Origin: Mytilus californianus
Lineage: Eukaryota > Mollusca > Bivalvia > Mytilida > Mytilidae
Direction: 5' to 3'
Length of the DNA stretch: 64,000 bases
NCBI RefSeq assembly: GCF_021869535.1
Contig: NW_026262690.1
Location: 87,527,995 to 87,591,994 of the forward strand
Part shown: positions 1 through 12,618 of the stretch, in pieces
Numbering within the stretch: the first letter of the stretch is position 1
How the letters are laid out: every line of letters starts with the position of its first letter
Program-made: the position numbers and the translations under genes
Notes under the pieces: generated by a model
Seen by the model: the letters and a program-made list of their open reading frames with translations, nothing else
Database searches by the model: none
Told to the model about the DNA's origin: nothing

Positions 1-3000
1 AAGGTGCTGTGGCATTATGTCAATTTCTTAAAGGAAATCGCAACTTGATTAAAGTTGACCTTACAGGTGAGGCCATGCAGAGGAGTACCGGATAACCATT
101 TAAATAGGATTAATCTGTTATGATTAAATATACTTAACACGAGTTTAAGTTTGTTTAAAGGATAAAAAATCTATAATGAAATAAAATAAGAATAAAGAAA
201 ATATCAAGCATCAGATAGTCATTATTTTTTTGTGTACTTTATACAATTTTCAAACCCCATATCCATCATTAAAGTTCAATATTTGATTAAAAATTTCAAA
301 CTAGATATTTGATTTACTGTTATTTCAAAGAAATGTAAGGTATACAAGTAGAAAACAACTAAAAACAACAGGTCTGCGTGTACTGTTATACGGCGTATCC
401 TTTTTTGCAAAAGCTTGGAAATTTTCTTTTCAAGAGAGGTGGTCGATACGAAAGAGATATCCAACACTTTTTACGAAGACAAATCAACAATGCCATGTCA
501 AACGCCATGCACAATCAGATTATACACATTTGAAAAAAAATCATATATGCAAATTTTATTTTAATTTTTACGAAGAATTTCAATAGTCAAGAGTAAATTA
601 ATACAAAGCAACTGCGTTATCAGGATTATAAATCATTATGACATTTATAGCATATAACAAGACCGAGGCATTCTTAGAACAGCACCAAAAGAAAAGTACC
701 TACATGTCAAAGCTAAATATAGTGCATTGTAAAATAAAAACCGATAAAGACATCAAGTCCTCCCTTAGTATAATTATCCTATCCTTACAAAAAGTTAAAA
801 AAATGAAATGAATGAGTAACCTTCTACAATGTATTTATCATATTATAACTTTTTTTTTTTTTACAGATAACGAAATTGGAGATTCTGCTGGACAGAGCTT
901 CTACGAAGTGTTGAAGGTATGACAATAGTATATTCTTATAGGTTTTTTTTTCTTATTCTATTGAAAAAAATTAGGTCTAAGTCTCAAATGGCCAGATTGC
1001 AATATTTGTGACTAAATTTTGCTGAAAAATGAATAAGTTCCAAAGTCTGGATGAATAAGAAAACAATCCTCAAACAACTCCATAACAGCAGATGCACAAC
1101 TTCAACATATGTGCAATCTTTCTGAAGTTTCAGGCATCTGGGTTGAAAACTGTAGGAGGAGTTGATTACACAAAATAAGTATCTACTTTTACCCTCCCGA
1201 CATCCACCCAAATCCGCCCACCCATCCACCCGCCCGCCCGACACACTATAAGCCAGTTTTGTACTTCGTTCAAGCCGACCAACAAATAAACTGTTTTTAT
1301 AATCAATTTTCAATATTGATATCAAATTCTGGACAGACATTGTCTCAAAAGTTTCTGAAAATATTGACTATAAGTTCCTTTTTCATTAGTATTGTCAGGA
1401 TATACATGCAAACACGTCGCCTACTTGACCTGAACACATATTTGCCATTTTGTTTTGTAAATTTATCTGTTGACAATTTTGTCATCATATGACCAAGGGT
1501 TAACCAATAAAACAACGGCATCGATAATACTCGGTTACTCACATATGTGACTTCGTATCTCCATACTCGTTTTCGTGTTTTTTTTTTTTTAAATAACGAC
1601 ATTATTTGTTAGACAATATATTTGTTTTAAATGCAACATATAATCGTCAGTTCATCAATGGTATTTTTAATCTGAACCAGTTAACAATAACTCTGTGATT
1701 AGTAACGTAATAAAAATACACGGCTACTTATTTCAATGGAAAGGGCTAACTAACTACCCGTCATGAAACTGAATCAAAAGACAAATTATTGTGATAAATA
1801 TTGCGAATAGGAAGCTGTGTATTGGAAAACTATTTACAAGGAACATAGGAAGCTGTGTATTGGAAAACTATTTACAAGAAACATAGCAAACAATTGCCGT
1901 AATTAAAACATCAATCTTAAATATAGGGAGCAATTTTAGAAATTGATTATGATTTGTTAATAACTATTATCTTTGATTACTATTACTACTGAAACAGTTC
2001 GTTAATTCATGGTGAGTGTTCAGCGGTAGGATTTGAGAAATACGAATTAGTTTCCAGTAATTACAAGTACTCTTAGATCGGTACATTGTGTCTTTTTGTC
2101 ATTTTGTTAGATTTTGTGCGTGATTATAATCAGATTATACTTAGTCTAACACTGTATAGTTACACCACTACGTTGGGCTAGAGGGAGAGGTGAGCGCTTA
2201 CAGTAAATTTAAAGCAACAATTCTTTGTGTGCCTGTCTCAATCATTTGAGCCTCACGTACACAAGTGGTTGTAGTTTTCTGTCCGTCATAGTTGTTTTTC
2301 GTTAATTGTTATTGGCTTCAATCAGGCCATTTTTTTTCTCTTTTGCATTATGACATAGTGTATTGCTGGTTCTTTTAACGCGAACTATACAGTATGAGTT
2401 TTGTTTAACTTTTGAATGACATACGACGACCTGTAGTTCTTTGGTGGATAGTTCTTCTCATTTGACAATCATATCACATCTCCTTATTTTGATGTTAATG
2501 AAGTTTTTTTTAATATTTTCTAAACTTATAGGCTTTTCTCTAGATTAACAAGAAACTATTTCTATCCACTGTTTCATTACAAAACTAAAACTGAAATATT
2601 GTTTGTCAGACTGGTGTCAAAGTGGCTTTGCTTTTTAACAGACGATTTCCGTTATAGGGAACGACCATTTGACTTTGAGGGGAAAAGATAGTGGGTTGTG
2701 TTTTTTTTTAATCCTAAAATTGTTTGTACCATGCAAGCATCAATTTATTAATTTTTCAAAATTTAATGGCATGACAAGCACTCACAATGTATGTATATAT
2801 ATTACTTGTAATTTCAGGGTAACAAGTCATTGAAAGAATTATTACTTTGTAATAATCACTTTGAAGAAAATGCCGCTACATGGTTCAGAGATGGTTTGTC
2901 AGAAAATGACACGTTAGAAGTTATTGATTTAGGCTGGAATCCGTGGAAAACGAGAGGAGCAGTATGTCTGGCCGAAGGGTTGGCGGTATGAATTCATTAA

Positions 3001-4060
3001 AACTTTTCGTCACTATTCATAGAAGTAAAGAAAGAAGTATTTCATGATTTTAAGATATTAATGAAATCTCTTTATTCCATAAGGAAATTTCATTCATTTT
3101 TCAAAACGTATGATATTTCCATCACAAAATGTATAAAGAAAGACAACTAAGATATCGAGATATCAAACATTATCTGTAAAAATCACGTGAAAATATTTTG
3201 ACCAATAAATATAAATATGAATGTTTCAAAGATCCAGCAATTTAAATGTAAAAGAAGCGTTTCACTTATTACCAGTACATGACAGTAGTCTGGATAAATA
3301 TGGCGCTTACAGTCATGCACAAAGTTGGAAAACCAAATACAAACATATTATTAATAGACTAGTATGATTAAGTTCATCTTAAAATATGAAAATTTGATAT
3401 TTTTTAAATTTGTAGGAAAATGTTGGACTACGGCGTGTTCGGTTTGTAATGGCAGGTTTAGGAAAGTTGGGTGCGCAGGCATTAATGGATGCCCTACTAC
3501 ATAACAGGACTCTACAAGAGCTGGATATCAGCTATAATAGGATACCAGTAGAAGGGGCAAACTGTATAGCTTCCGGTCTGAAGAAAAATGATACTCTTAA
3601 AATATTAAAAGTATGTGTCTTTAAGGTTAAAGGAGTCCTAACGACTGGTTTTACACATTAGCTAAAATAATTTGAAACAGCAAAAATATGACAAACTACA
3701 AATAATCAGATTTTGAATAGCAATAGTCATTTTGATTGAAATCAACCTTTCAAAACTACAAATAATCAATGCTTCTTGAAAAATAACACTTTATAAATTC
3801 GATGTGTTTGAAAAATAGAGGCGAAATATACCGAAAAGATATCAAAACTGGAAAACAAACTGACAATTCCATCGCAAAAACAAACCGACAATTCCATCGC
3901 AAAAACAAACTGACAATTCCATGGCAAAAACAAACTGACAATTCCATGGCAAAAACAAAAACAACGAAAAGACAAACAGTGAAAACAAAACACAACAAAG
4001 AAAACTAAAGACTAAACAGCACGAAGCTCTTTTCTGGAGTATCCTTTATTAGGAACACTC

Positions 4061-4093
<33 letters not shown>

Positions 4094-7000
4094 GAAATCG
4101 AAGTATGTACTGGTATAACTACTTAAATATATGAGGAGCTATATGGATATTTAAAGCTATCAGAACTATAAAAACGATTGGAGGACCATCATTTCAAATT
4201 GATTTTTCATTGTTTGAAGGAATGTTGAATATCTGTTTTACATTATAGATAGGAAATAATCCATTTGATGCAGACGGTGCCATGGTAATACTGGAAGCCG
4301 TCGAAAGTAATGAAACATGTGCAATAAATCTTCTAGACTTTAGTGTAAGTATTTAACCAGCATTAACAGTTATGTATTGAACAAGCATTTAACAGTATTA
4401 ACAGTATTGAATCAGTATTCATCCAGCATTAGCAATATTGAACTTGCATTAACAGAAGAATTCGTGTAGATTTAATTTCATTTAATGGGCATATCTTGTT
4501 TAACTTTCATCATGGATGCTCGGCACTAAAATTTTGAAAGTCAAATATGTATGATTATAAGCAGAATTATAAAGAGTGTTATTGTATTGCCAAAATAATA
4601 CAACTATCAAAGAGCAATTTTACCTAAATTTAAATGTAGTTGCGTCTTATATTTCATGAAAATGACATCTGAGAACTTACATAGATTTTTGTAATAGCTA
4701 AAGACTGCAGCGAAATTGACAACTGAGCGATGTAATAAAAAGCTGCGCGCAAACGTAATGATTTTTACGCGCAAATTTAAAGCTAATGCGCGCAAATGTA
4801 ATGCATCGAAATTATGGTTATGCGAAAAATTCAAGGCATCTTATTATAATATTTGTCAGTATGTATTGATACATAGGAAGTCAGAAGTATATTATTTCAT
4901 AAATGTAGGAAATCTAAAATACCGATCCATAGGCAGCCTATTTTGAACAAGCAAAAGCCTCTTTCGGATATGTAAATATATTATTGATATATATCACAAT
5001 TTCTTTCAATTATCTTTTCAGAATATCATGGTTAAAATAGAATTTAAAAAAATACAGGATAGACTCATGACTGAGCGAAATATGAAAATTACAAACGAAG
5101 GCGTTCTTCCCGACACACAAACGGATCCAGAAACATTTGCAAAATTGACTGCTTTCCGTAAAGACCCAATTGAAGCTTTCAAACGTCATGTTTATAATTG
5201 TGGCGTCAATCTGTGTGATGTGTTTAATGTGGATAATGATCTGAAACTCTCCGTCGTAGATTTTAAAGATTTAATAAAGGTAAGATATTATAATAGGAGG
5301 GTCTTAGGGAGGGATATGTTTAATAAAATAATATAAAATAAGACGTTAATAAGTTACGATTTTTATATATATAATATATAAAGAAATGGCATTTCTATCA
5401 GTTTGAAGACACGTTAATAAAAATTGAGAGCGAAGTAGTTTCTAACATAGGTTTTGCCATTGGTAACTACCTTTTAGAAAACTAATGAAAACATACATTG
5501 TTAAAAAAAAAGACCTAGTACAAAGTACATAACAACAGATCTAGGGAAAAATAGTGGTTTACTTTATAAAGTTTATTTTTAAAGATAATTATTTCAATCA
5601 ACACGACAAAGTTGCAGGTATGTCGTTAAAATGAACCATGTCAACTTTTACTTATTTTTTTTCCATGAAACTCCTTTTACCTAATTTTAACTTAGAAAAA
5701 AGTATAATATTCTAAGCTAAAACAATGTTCGAATACAAAAAGAAACATATATATTTAAGTTTGAATAAAAGGAGATATGGGTAAATGTTATGAGACAGGA
5801 ACCTGTCGATACAATAACAAAAAAATCAAACAAACAAAACACATCCGGAGGACATCGTGCGGTTTTCAAAAATTGACAAACTTATTCACGAAATGCTAAG
5901 TTCTAAATCGTCAAGAGTCAAGAGAAGCTCCGAAGAGATTTGTTTTATTTCGAAATAGGTATCAAAGCTTCATTTCAAGCATAATAACAACAACGTTGAC
6001 CATAATGATATAATGTGGTCACCTTGTAAGAATAAATCGGCAAAACAATTTTAATCAACACTTATTTTCAAATTGCAATTAATCTTGAAGCCCTGAAGGC
6101 TGTACATTAATGTGTTGAAACCAATTATATTTGTTAAAGTCGTAAATTATGAGCTTAATTACTTCATTCTAAAAGCAATTGCTACAATACCTTATCAATA
6201 GGGATAATTGAGGTGATAATTACTTAACCAGGATAAACAAAGCAGTTAAGTCATTATTGGATAATTGGTACCTGCAAAAATTTCAATTAAAAATGAATTA
6301 ACATAATTATCGGGTAGAGATCAAGGAGGTATAACTACAAAATCGATACTGTCTTAGCTGAATAGTAGATTAAATAGAAGGGTTTTAGTCCGCGGTTTTG
6401 TTGTAAGGTATTTAAGACTTTAAAAGTACTGATCAATTTAAAAATACAACTTCAGACAGAATAAGAAGCTTAAGGAAATGTAGAACATTTGATAATTCGG
6501 TTATACGTGCATCTTCTATGCCAAAAAAAACTTCCACTTCTTAACCTAAGCATGCACATGGTTTTTGTTTTTGAAGTCTTAATTGTTCAGGTCTCCCGTT
6601 GCCAACATACATAACACGTAATGCTAACACCCCTCCCCCCCCCCCCCCCCCGCCAAAAAAAACCCAACCAAATACAGAAACGCCATACTAATAAAAAATT
6701 CCTACAATTATAACAGTATCTACTTTTTGATATTTTGAACCCACTATTATGAGCATACTACCGGTATGAAACTACGGATTTTGTGTTATTAAAATTTGCT
6801 GTCACAAAATTTTGGAAATTATTTGAAATTAAGGAATGTATCTCCCTCATGAAAAGCTCTGATTTCTTGCCCGGCTTTGGCTATACTTTTGTGTCCTTTT
6901 AGGTTTATAGCTCTTCATCTTTTTAATAAGCTTTGGATTTTCAAATATTTTGGCCAAGAGCATCACTGAAGAGACATTGATTGTCGAAATGCGCATCTGG

Positions 7001-9533
7001 TGCAGAAAAATTGGTACCGTTTATGTTATTAAGCACAGATAATCAGAGGACTTACTTCTAAACTTTTATAATTGATATTAAATTCTTTCTATAAAATTAA
7101 AAATTATTATTTGGCCTGTTTTTAACCATAGCGTGGCAACCACTGGGTCGATGCCGTTGCTGGTACCTGAAAACATCATCAGACGAATATTAGTCAACCA
7201 TCGTGTGATTACATGAAATATCAATGATACGGTCATTTTCTGTCAATTTATCTTTCATAAACTTTCAAATCGTTCGAAGCAGTAAGGTTTTTCTACCTCA
7301 ATGCATATATGGCCTTAGCCAGATTTAGCAGCATAACTTTTTAAAATATGTGACTTCTTAAAACTTCGTTGATTATGTTGCCTTCCCACTGTTTTGTTTC
7401 GAGCACCACTAACCAGTCTTGTGTATACCAAAACCGCGTCTGGCGTTCTAAATGATAATCATGGTATCTTAGATAAGTTTCTACATTCAGTTATTTTTCT
7501 TAATAATGAATCAATAGTATCATTCTGATATGAAGTGGTGTATTTACACATAACATAAAATATCACATTGGACTGAATTTTTGTATTAAAATATAGAGTT
7601 TTTTAATTGTATGTTATTAGTTGCTTTTTATATTTCTTTTGCATTCCTTAAACAACTTTTTTTTTATTACCATGAACGTAGTTATTTCAAACTTTATTAC
7701 TGGAATCTTTCGATACATCTTCACACAAAGACAATGGAATAAATCAATTTCTTTCTTACACGAAATTTCAACCATGTGAAAATACGGACAACAGTTTTTT
7801 CATCTTAGGCATCATAACTGATCATTTTAAAAACAGAAAAAAATATCAAAAACCAATGTAAAAGACTAAATAATGCTTATTTCTTTACTTGATAACTTGT
7901 TTGGAGGTGTTTGTGATCAATTAACTGGATAAACAATAATATATAAACAAGAGCCAAATGCAGCTAAGGGCATTAACAAAGTTTATCATTACTTATTTTA
8001 AACTAAACAAACGAACGAACAAGTTAATTTAGGCAACAGTAGTCTACCGATGTTCAAATCTACAAAACTATGAAGAACATACAAATCAAGGTGACACACA
8101 AACTGAGAGAATTGCATGAACTCCAAAGGGAGCAAAACCTTGTTCGTCAACAACATAAGGGTCTCCTGTTATGCATGCATCACCCGTCATGCGAATCAAC
8201 ACTCAGTAAAATGAGGAATAGGACACAACTTGTAAAATAATAGATCAGACAACTTTTCTGGTATCTTAAGATCTAATACCGTTAAACATGTTGCAAGTTA
8301 GTTAATACATAGCCACATATCGGTTAACCAATTCGTGTCAATTTCAGTCGTTCTCACACATAAATCTGTTGGAGCAGTTTTTGTGTAAGAAGAACATCCA
8401 TGTTAATTAATTCCTTATAGTGTGAACATGCACGAGCATAACATACAAAACGTAAAAGACAGCTGTTCCTTACCAATGTTAATTGTTTGGTTTCAATTTA
8501 AACAGGGTGCTGGTATTGATATTCAAGGACCGTATTTCTCTTTTCTGATGAAAGTTTTAGAAGAAAATGGAAATGTTAATTACTGGTAAGAATTTAAGTT
8601 TTAATAACGTCCATCTCCAAACGAAATAGATACTGTTTGACAAATCGTAATCACTTTTTTTTATTCTTAATTCTATGACAAAATGTGGGCAAAAATGTTC
8701 AAGGGTTTTTAGTTTTTGTGGTAAGAATCTGTTAATTATCAGACAGTAATTGGTGGTTTATCAAATTCATTTGTTAGTGGGGTTCATGTAATATTTTAGG
8801 ACTGTTGTTCGTCTTTTTCCTTTTTTGAAATGTGTCTTTCCTTTTCGATCGATGATATCGATTGCTCTTTGATAATAATAAAGAATTCTCAAATGCAAAT
8901 AATACTTAAGGATGTACTTAGGTCAGGTTTAGGATTTTTTGTCAGATGTTCGGACTCCTTGGTTTTTTTCCTACGATACTGGGTAAAATATTTTGCCGCA
9001 TAACACCCACTTTTTTTTTCATATAAGACTTCAATAGCTCATAAAAGGTCATTTACTAAAGTTTAAGCAGATTATAGATTTCTTTTCTTTTGATTTGAGA
9101 CCCAAATAACGCCAATGCAAATATAAGGTAAAAGTCCGAGTCAGCTTTTCCCGCCAGTTTTTAAAAATTAAATATCTCGAAAAGAAGCTCCATAACCTAT
9201 CAATATTTTTAGCTTATATTTTCCCTTAACTAATGCTCTTCTGACTTATAGTATCAATTTTAAATTCTAGATTTTTTTAATTTCACCTAAGTACATCCTT
9301 AAATTTCAATTTTCATGTACAACTAAATCTTAAAATATTTTTGTTTTAGGCGTTTATTTGATAAAAATGCCAACGACGAAGTTATGGAAACTGGGAAACC
9401 AGGAAAACCAAGTGTTACTATAAAAATCGTCGAAGAACCGCGACCAAAGGGAAAGAAATCGGCAAAAGACAGAAGTGATTCAGCTAAATCAACCAAAAAG
9501 AAAAAGAGTAAAGATAAAGCAAAGAAAAAATGA
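1..9533 (+). CDS. Leucine-rich-repeat protein (LRRC74A-like), 3' eight exons, 5' partial
   Basis: Eight exons splice in a consistent frame: 1-66, 867-916, 2818-2985, 3416-3610, 4249-4344, 5022-5279, 8506-8585 and 9350-9533 (TGA at 9531). All internal junctions are GT/AG, and phases match (1, 0, 0, 0, 0, 0, 2). The product has at least four to five ribonuclease-inhibitor-type LRR units of about 28 residues, with motifs such as VDLTDNEIGDSAG, LELLLCNN-like and LDISYNRIPVEGAN. Exon 6 then gives a helical linker and a degenerate EF-hand-like loop (FNVDNDLKLSVVDF). The tail is very lysine-rich (KKKKSKDKAKKK). RI-type LRR proteins are intracellular protein-binding scaffolds. The order of LRRs then a degenerate EF-hand suggests LRRC74A or a relative, but NLRC3-like proteins share such LRRs. 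The start codon lies left of the window. Introns hold repeats, including a 38-bp tandem duplication near 1807-1884. Exon structure is directly visible; the family name is inferred. Confidence 0.82.
2025..2508 (+). repeat. Dispersed repeat R1, diverged copy in LRR intron
   Basis: The stretch matches, at reduced identity, the repeat at 44460-44920. Both share a 5' block around TACTCTTAGATCGGTAC and a 3' block ending in a variant of TTGTCTCATTGGCA followed by ATACCACATCTTCTT. Members of this family occur about ten times in the window in both orientations and share the same 3' end while differing in 5' extent, as expected of a retroposed family. No coding capacity is seen. Confidence 0.6.
3816..4035 (-). 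repeat. Penelope-type element 3' tail with internal 25-bp tandem repeat
   Basis: Read on the minus strand, this is a diverged copy of the 3' tail that follows the reverse transcriptase frames at 20621-20910 and 62872-63182. The segment with the CCATGGC core has expanded into four 25-bp units at 3860-3959 (CTGACAATTCCATGGCAAAA plus ACAAA). It lies in an LRR-gene intron. It has no reverse transcriptase sequence, so it is 5' truncated. The plus- and minus-strand frames across it are products of the tandem repeat, not genes. A run of Cs and As follows at 4062-4090. Confidence 0.65.
6857..7470 (+). repeat. Dispersed repeat R3, two diverged copies of a conserved core
   Basis: Two segments, about 6940-7020 and 7375-7470, share a core of the form GAGC(A/G)TCACT, a variable AGAGACAT-like stretch, then CGAAA and GC(A/G)TCTGG. 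A third copy is on the minus strand at about 32575-32690. The order of conserved islands is the same in all three although the bases between have diverged. This suggests an old interspersed family. It is non-coding as far as I can see. Confidence 0.5.
8033..8240 (+). repeat. Dispersed repeat F3, partial copy
   Basis: The copy begins with GGCAACAGTAGTCTACCGAT and ends near AGGACACAACTTGTAAAA. It matches 14113-14312, and its first 50 bases match the start of the 406-bp insertion at 51385. The two long copies end in the same place (GGAATAGGACACAA-TTGTAAAAT). It sits in the LRR-gene intron, about 265 bp upstream of exon 7. Confidence 0.6.
8906..9302. mobile_element. MITE with 18-bp terminal inverted repeats and TTAA ends
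   Basis: The left end is TTAAGGATGTACTTAGGT (8906-8923) and the right end is its exact reverse complement, ACCTAAGTACATCCTTAA (9285-9302). Length is 397 bp with no coding capacity. The outer TTAA on both sides fits a TTAA target-site duplication of piggyBac-like transposases, or the ends of the element itself. It lies in the last intron of the LRR gene. A second, 3'-truncated copy is at 12932-13283. Confidence 0.85.
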
Positions 9534-9744
9534 TAGTTTGTGTCAAAAATTCATTCCCCTAATCATTTTACTCATTTGTGCCATACAAATTCATCAGTTC
9601 ATTTCATATGTAATTACATTATCTGCATTTATTACAAGGTTATGGCTTCTTACAATGCTATGTGATTATATTATGATAGTTGTTGATATAGTATTAATTA
9701 AACCAAAATGAAACACACATATCTTCATTTATTACTTCAAAGCA

Positions 9745-9866
9745 CGTCTTTTTGCTTATGCTTAACCTTCCACTGTGAAGATCGCATAATTGGAAGTTTG
9801 GTGACTGTATTGATCTATTAAATAAATGCAATTAAGTCTGATTCATATTTTACGTCAGATATTGGT
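9745..9866 (+). pseudogene. Penelope-type reverse transcriptase fragment, left half of a split copy
   Basis: Bases 9789-9862 align with the reverse transcriptase at 20190-20285 (shared TTTGGTGACT, AAGTCTG, TTCATAT), which is the region just after the YIDD motif. The homology stops at ATTGGT (9861-9866) and resumes at 12625 with the next part of the same frame. The intervening 2.75 kb is therefore inserted. The fragment is too decayed to translate. It immediately follows the LRR gene's last exon and may overlap its 3' UTR. Confidence 0.6.
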
Positions 9867-10600
9867 ATTTGTTTTTAAGACAGACAGCTAGATACCATAA
9901 GCATACTATGTATACACAGGCCAGTCTGAGCTTGATTTGCTACATGATATAAAAACTAAACTGACGAAAAAAGGTCATTTATTCAAAATCATAAAATGCA
10001 AAAAAATCATTTTGCAAATAAAACATTTGACATAAAAGTTCATATTTAATATGAAATAATAATACATAATTAATACGAAATTACATCAACTAATATCATA
10101 TCAATTGAATAAATGACAAAGAATAGCAAAGGTGGGGAGAAAAATCTGCCCCACAAATAAACATATATACATATCTACTTCAAAAGATAACATTGAGGGA
10201 GGTATGTGGGTGGGAATTTTTAACAAATTGTTTGATAAGAATCACAAGTTAACACATCAAATGCTGATGATAAAAGGAAGTGACCACAACGCACTTACAC
10301 GTGAACTCGTGCTGACCCCGCAAGATCATTGACCAATAAGAAAGATGTACTAGTAAATCAATCATGCACTGGTCATAAGTGAAATTTCTATGCAGTGAAA
10401 ACATGTTATCTAATTTCAACAATTTATCGTTTGATTAAGTAGGACACTCTGACCCTTTGACCAGACTAGAGACATCATAAATTTACAGTATAAATAGCTC
10501 ACTCTTTATTTAAGTCTTAGTAATAAACAATTAAAACAGAATTATCTTCTCTGCTGTCTTAAATTATTTTATTTAGCTTAATTTTCAATTAGCCAATAAA
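9867..10600 (+). repeat. Tandem non-coding unit, short copy (734 bp)
   Basis: The unit starts near TTTTAAGACAGACAGC and ends AGCCAATAAA, and is bordered on both sides by ATTGGT (9861 and 10601). Its first 260 bp match 10607-10893 and its last 390 bp match 12228-12618. It is thus an internally deleted version of the following unit. The 390-bp 3' part has a TATAAATAG box (near 10489) and an AATAAA (near 10522), so it resembles a retroelement promoter/polyadenylation region or LTR. The open frame at 10132-10332 is not supported as a gene. Confidence 0.7.
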
Positions 10601-10606
10601 ATTGGT

Positions 10607-12618
10607 TTTAAGACAGACAGCTAGATACCATAAGCATACTATGTATACACAGGCCATAGTATGAGCTTGATTTGCTATATGATATAAAAACTAAACTGAC
10701 GAAAAAAGGTCATTATGATATTCATAATCATAAAATGCAAAAAATTCATTTTGCAAATAAAACATTTGACATAAAAGTTCATATTTAATATGAAATAATT
10801 ATACATAATTAATACGAAATTACATCAACTAATATCATATCAATTGAATAAATGACAAAGAATAGCAAAGGTGGGGAGAAAAATCTGCCACAAATCCGCT
10901 CTTAAGCTGAAAGAGTGGATCCCAAATCCACTCTTAGGCTGAAAGAGTGGATCCCCATAGACCAAGCTACTACGACCTCTGCAAAAAAAAGTAACATGAG
11001 TTTCATGACGAAGCATAAAACAATACCCACTACATACTAACATATTTACAAAAGCAAATACACAGAGGTCATAGACCAAGCTACTACGACCTCTGCAAAA
11101 GTAGCATGAGTTTCATGACGAAGCATAAAACAATACCTGCTACATAATAACATATTTGCAAAAGTAAATACAAAGAGGTCATAGACCAAGCTACTAGACC
11201 TCTGCAAAAACAATACACAGAGGGCATAAGTACAAGCAACCTCGCCCTCTGCAAAAATTAAAATATCGTCCACATTACCCAAACAGGCAAAGACAGGTAA
11301 ATTGGTTCGTAATAAATAAGCATTGGGTTGCGATATAGGTAAGATACATATCCTTTTTATACCGTTAACATTAAGCAAACAAGGTACACCTGCATAAATT
11401 AAAATACTAACAATTATAGCGATTAGGCTAACTTGCAAAATTATAAGCTCCAAACAAACCACCGTGACGAGATTTACGAAAGTAGCATGAGTTTTGTGAC
11501 ATAGCATAAAACAATGAACACTAAATAAAACATAATTGCAAAAGGAAATACACAGAGGTCATAAGTACAAGCAACCAAGCTCTCTGCACCAATTGAAATT
11601 TCGTCCACCTTACCAAAACAAGTAAGGCAAATGGGTTTGTAACCCAATAAATAATAGCATAGCTTTAAAACTTAAACTATCTTGCTCTTTCATATGAGAG
11701 TGTTTAAATGTATGGAATCGTGAATAACATCGTATATAAGAGTGTAACTTTGCATTCTATCATGTATGGTATTATTATCGTTATGAAACAAATTTTGTAT
11801 TTGTAGTTAAATTTAAAAGAACCATGTCTCCTACAGATACACAAGGCGGATATACGTTCTGCAAACATTAGGATGCTATTAAGGATTCAGTAACTTGTAA
11901 AATTACATCATCGGGTTAATCATCAGCTATCATTTTTGATAAGTATGGTAAATAATTACATTTTGATCGCAAACGCAGTGTCGCCACCAACACCAAAATT
12001 AATTTGACCCACTATCTCTTTGACAAAGAAATGAATATGACCAATTAACTGCTACATGATTTGCATAAATCAAAATCGTGAGATCTATCCGAATGGTAGA
12101 ATGGTAAAAAATTAACTGTACGTTTGTTCAGAATGTAAGCATAAAATAGCTAAAAAATAAAATTATAGTTCGATTTTACCTCAAATTGCTAAAAGGAAAT
12201 CACTCCAGTCCAAAATTATCCATAAAATTAAAATTTTTAACAAATTGTTTGATAAGAATCACAAGTTAACACATCAAATGCTGATGATAAAAGGAAGTGA
12301 CCACAACGCACTTACACGTGAACTCGTGCTGACCCCGCAAGATCATTGACCAATAAGAAAGATGAACTAGTAATCCAATCATGCACTGGTCATAAGTGAA
12401 ATTTCTCTGCACGTGAAAACATGTAGTCTAATTTCAACAATTTATCGTTTGATTAAGTAGGACACTCTGACCCTTTGACCAGACTAGAGACATCATAAAT
12501 TTACAGTATAAATAGCTCACTCTTTATTTAAGTCTTAGTAATAAACAATTAAAACAGAATTATCTTCTCTGCTGTCTTAAATTATTTTATTCAGCTTAAT
12601 TTTCAATTAGCCAATAAA
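10607..12618 (+). repeat. Tandem non-coding unit, long copy (about 2.0 kb)
   Basis: This unit shares its 5' 260 bp and 3' 390 bp with the preceding unit and is also bordered by ATTGGT (10601 and 12619). Between them lies about 1.3 kb not found in the short copy, including a minisatellite at 10886-11600. I find no reverse transcriptase, transposase or other protein motif in it. The minus-strand frames at 10840-11079 and 11046-11507 simply read through the minisatellite. It may be a non-autonomous LTR-like or other mobile element. Confidence 0.65.
10886..11600. repeat. Minisatellite: 32-bp and about 110-bp tandem units
   Basis: Two 32-bp units (AAATCC-CTCTTA-GCTGAAA) lie at about 10886-10952. 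Units of about 105-115 bp follow, each containing CATAGACCAAGCTACTA, CCTCTGCAAAA, CATGAGTTTC and AAAACAATAC. Good copies start near 10967, 11072 and 11183, and degenerate copies continue to about 11600. The repeat is part of the long tandem unit. Confidence 0.7.

Larger units (their letters stand above)
5280..8505 (+). other. Large LRR-gene intron with dispersed repeats
   Basis: This 3.2-kb intron between LRR exons 6 and 7 has no supported exon. It contains a C-run at 6632-6650, two copies of a repeat core related to 32575-32690 (6940-7020 and 7375-7470, with the shared motif GCGTCTGGCGT or variants), and the repeat F3 fragment at 8033-8240. The remainder is AT-rich sequence in which I see no further structure. 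Confidence 0.6.

Noticed and set aside
3860..3959. CRISPR-like regularly spaced repeats
   Set aside because: The units are contiguous without unique spacers and the genome is animal.
4062..4090. C-run followed by A-run, and similar runs at 6632, 14327, 46091, 60671 and 63030
   Set aside because: Homopolymers of this type are common in this genome and prone to assembly error; no function is inferred.
9821..9826. AATAAA as polyadenylation signal of the LRR gene
   Set aside because: It lies in the decayed RT fragment and the motif is frequent in AT-rich DNA. The true 3' end of the gene cannot be decided.
10840..11507. Two minus-strand frames (79 and 153 codons), cysteine- and leucine-rich
   Set aside because: They read through the 110-bp tandem units and repeat the same peptide. 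This is a minisatellite in frame.
10216..12618. The 390-bp direct repeats as LTRs of one retrotransposon
   Set aside because: TATA and AATAAA motifs fit, but TG...CA ends, a primer-binding site and any internal coding sequence are missing, and a 260-bp segment is duplicated as well. Tandem units explain more.
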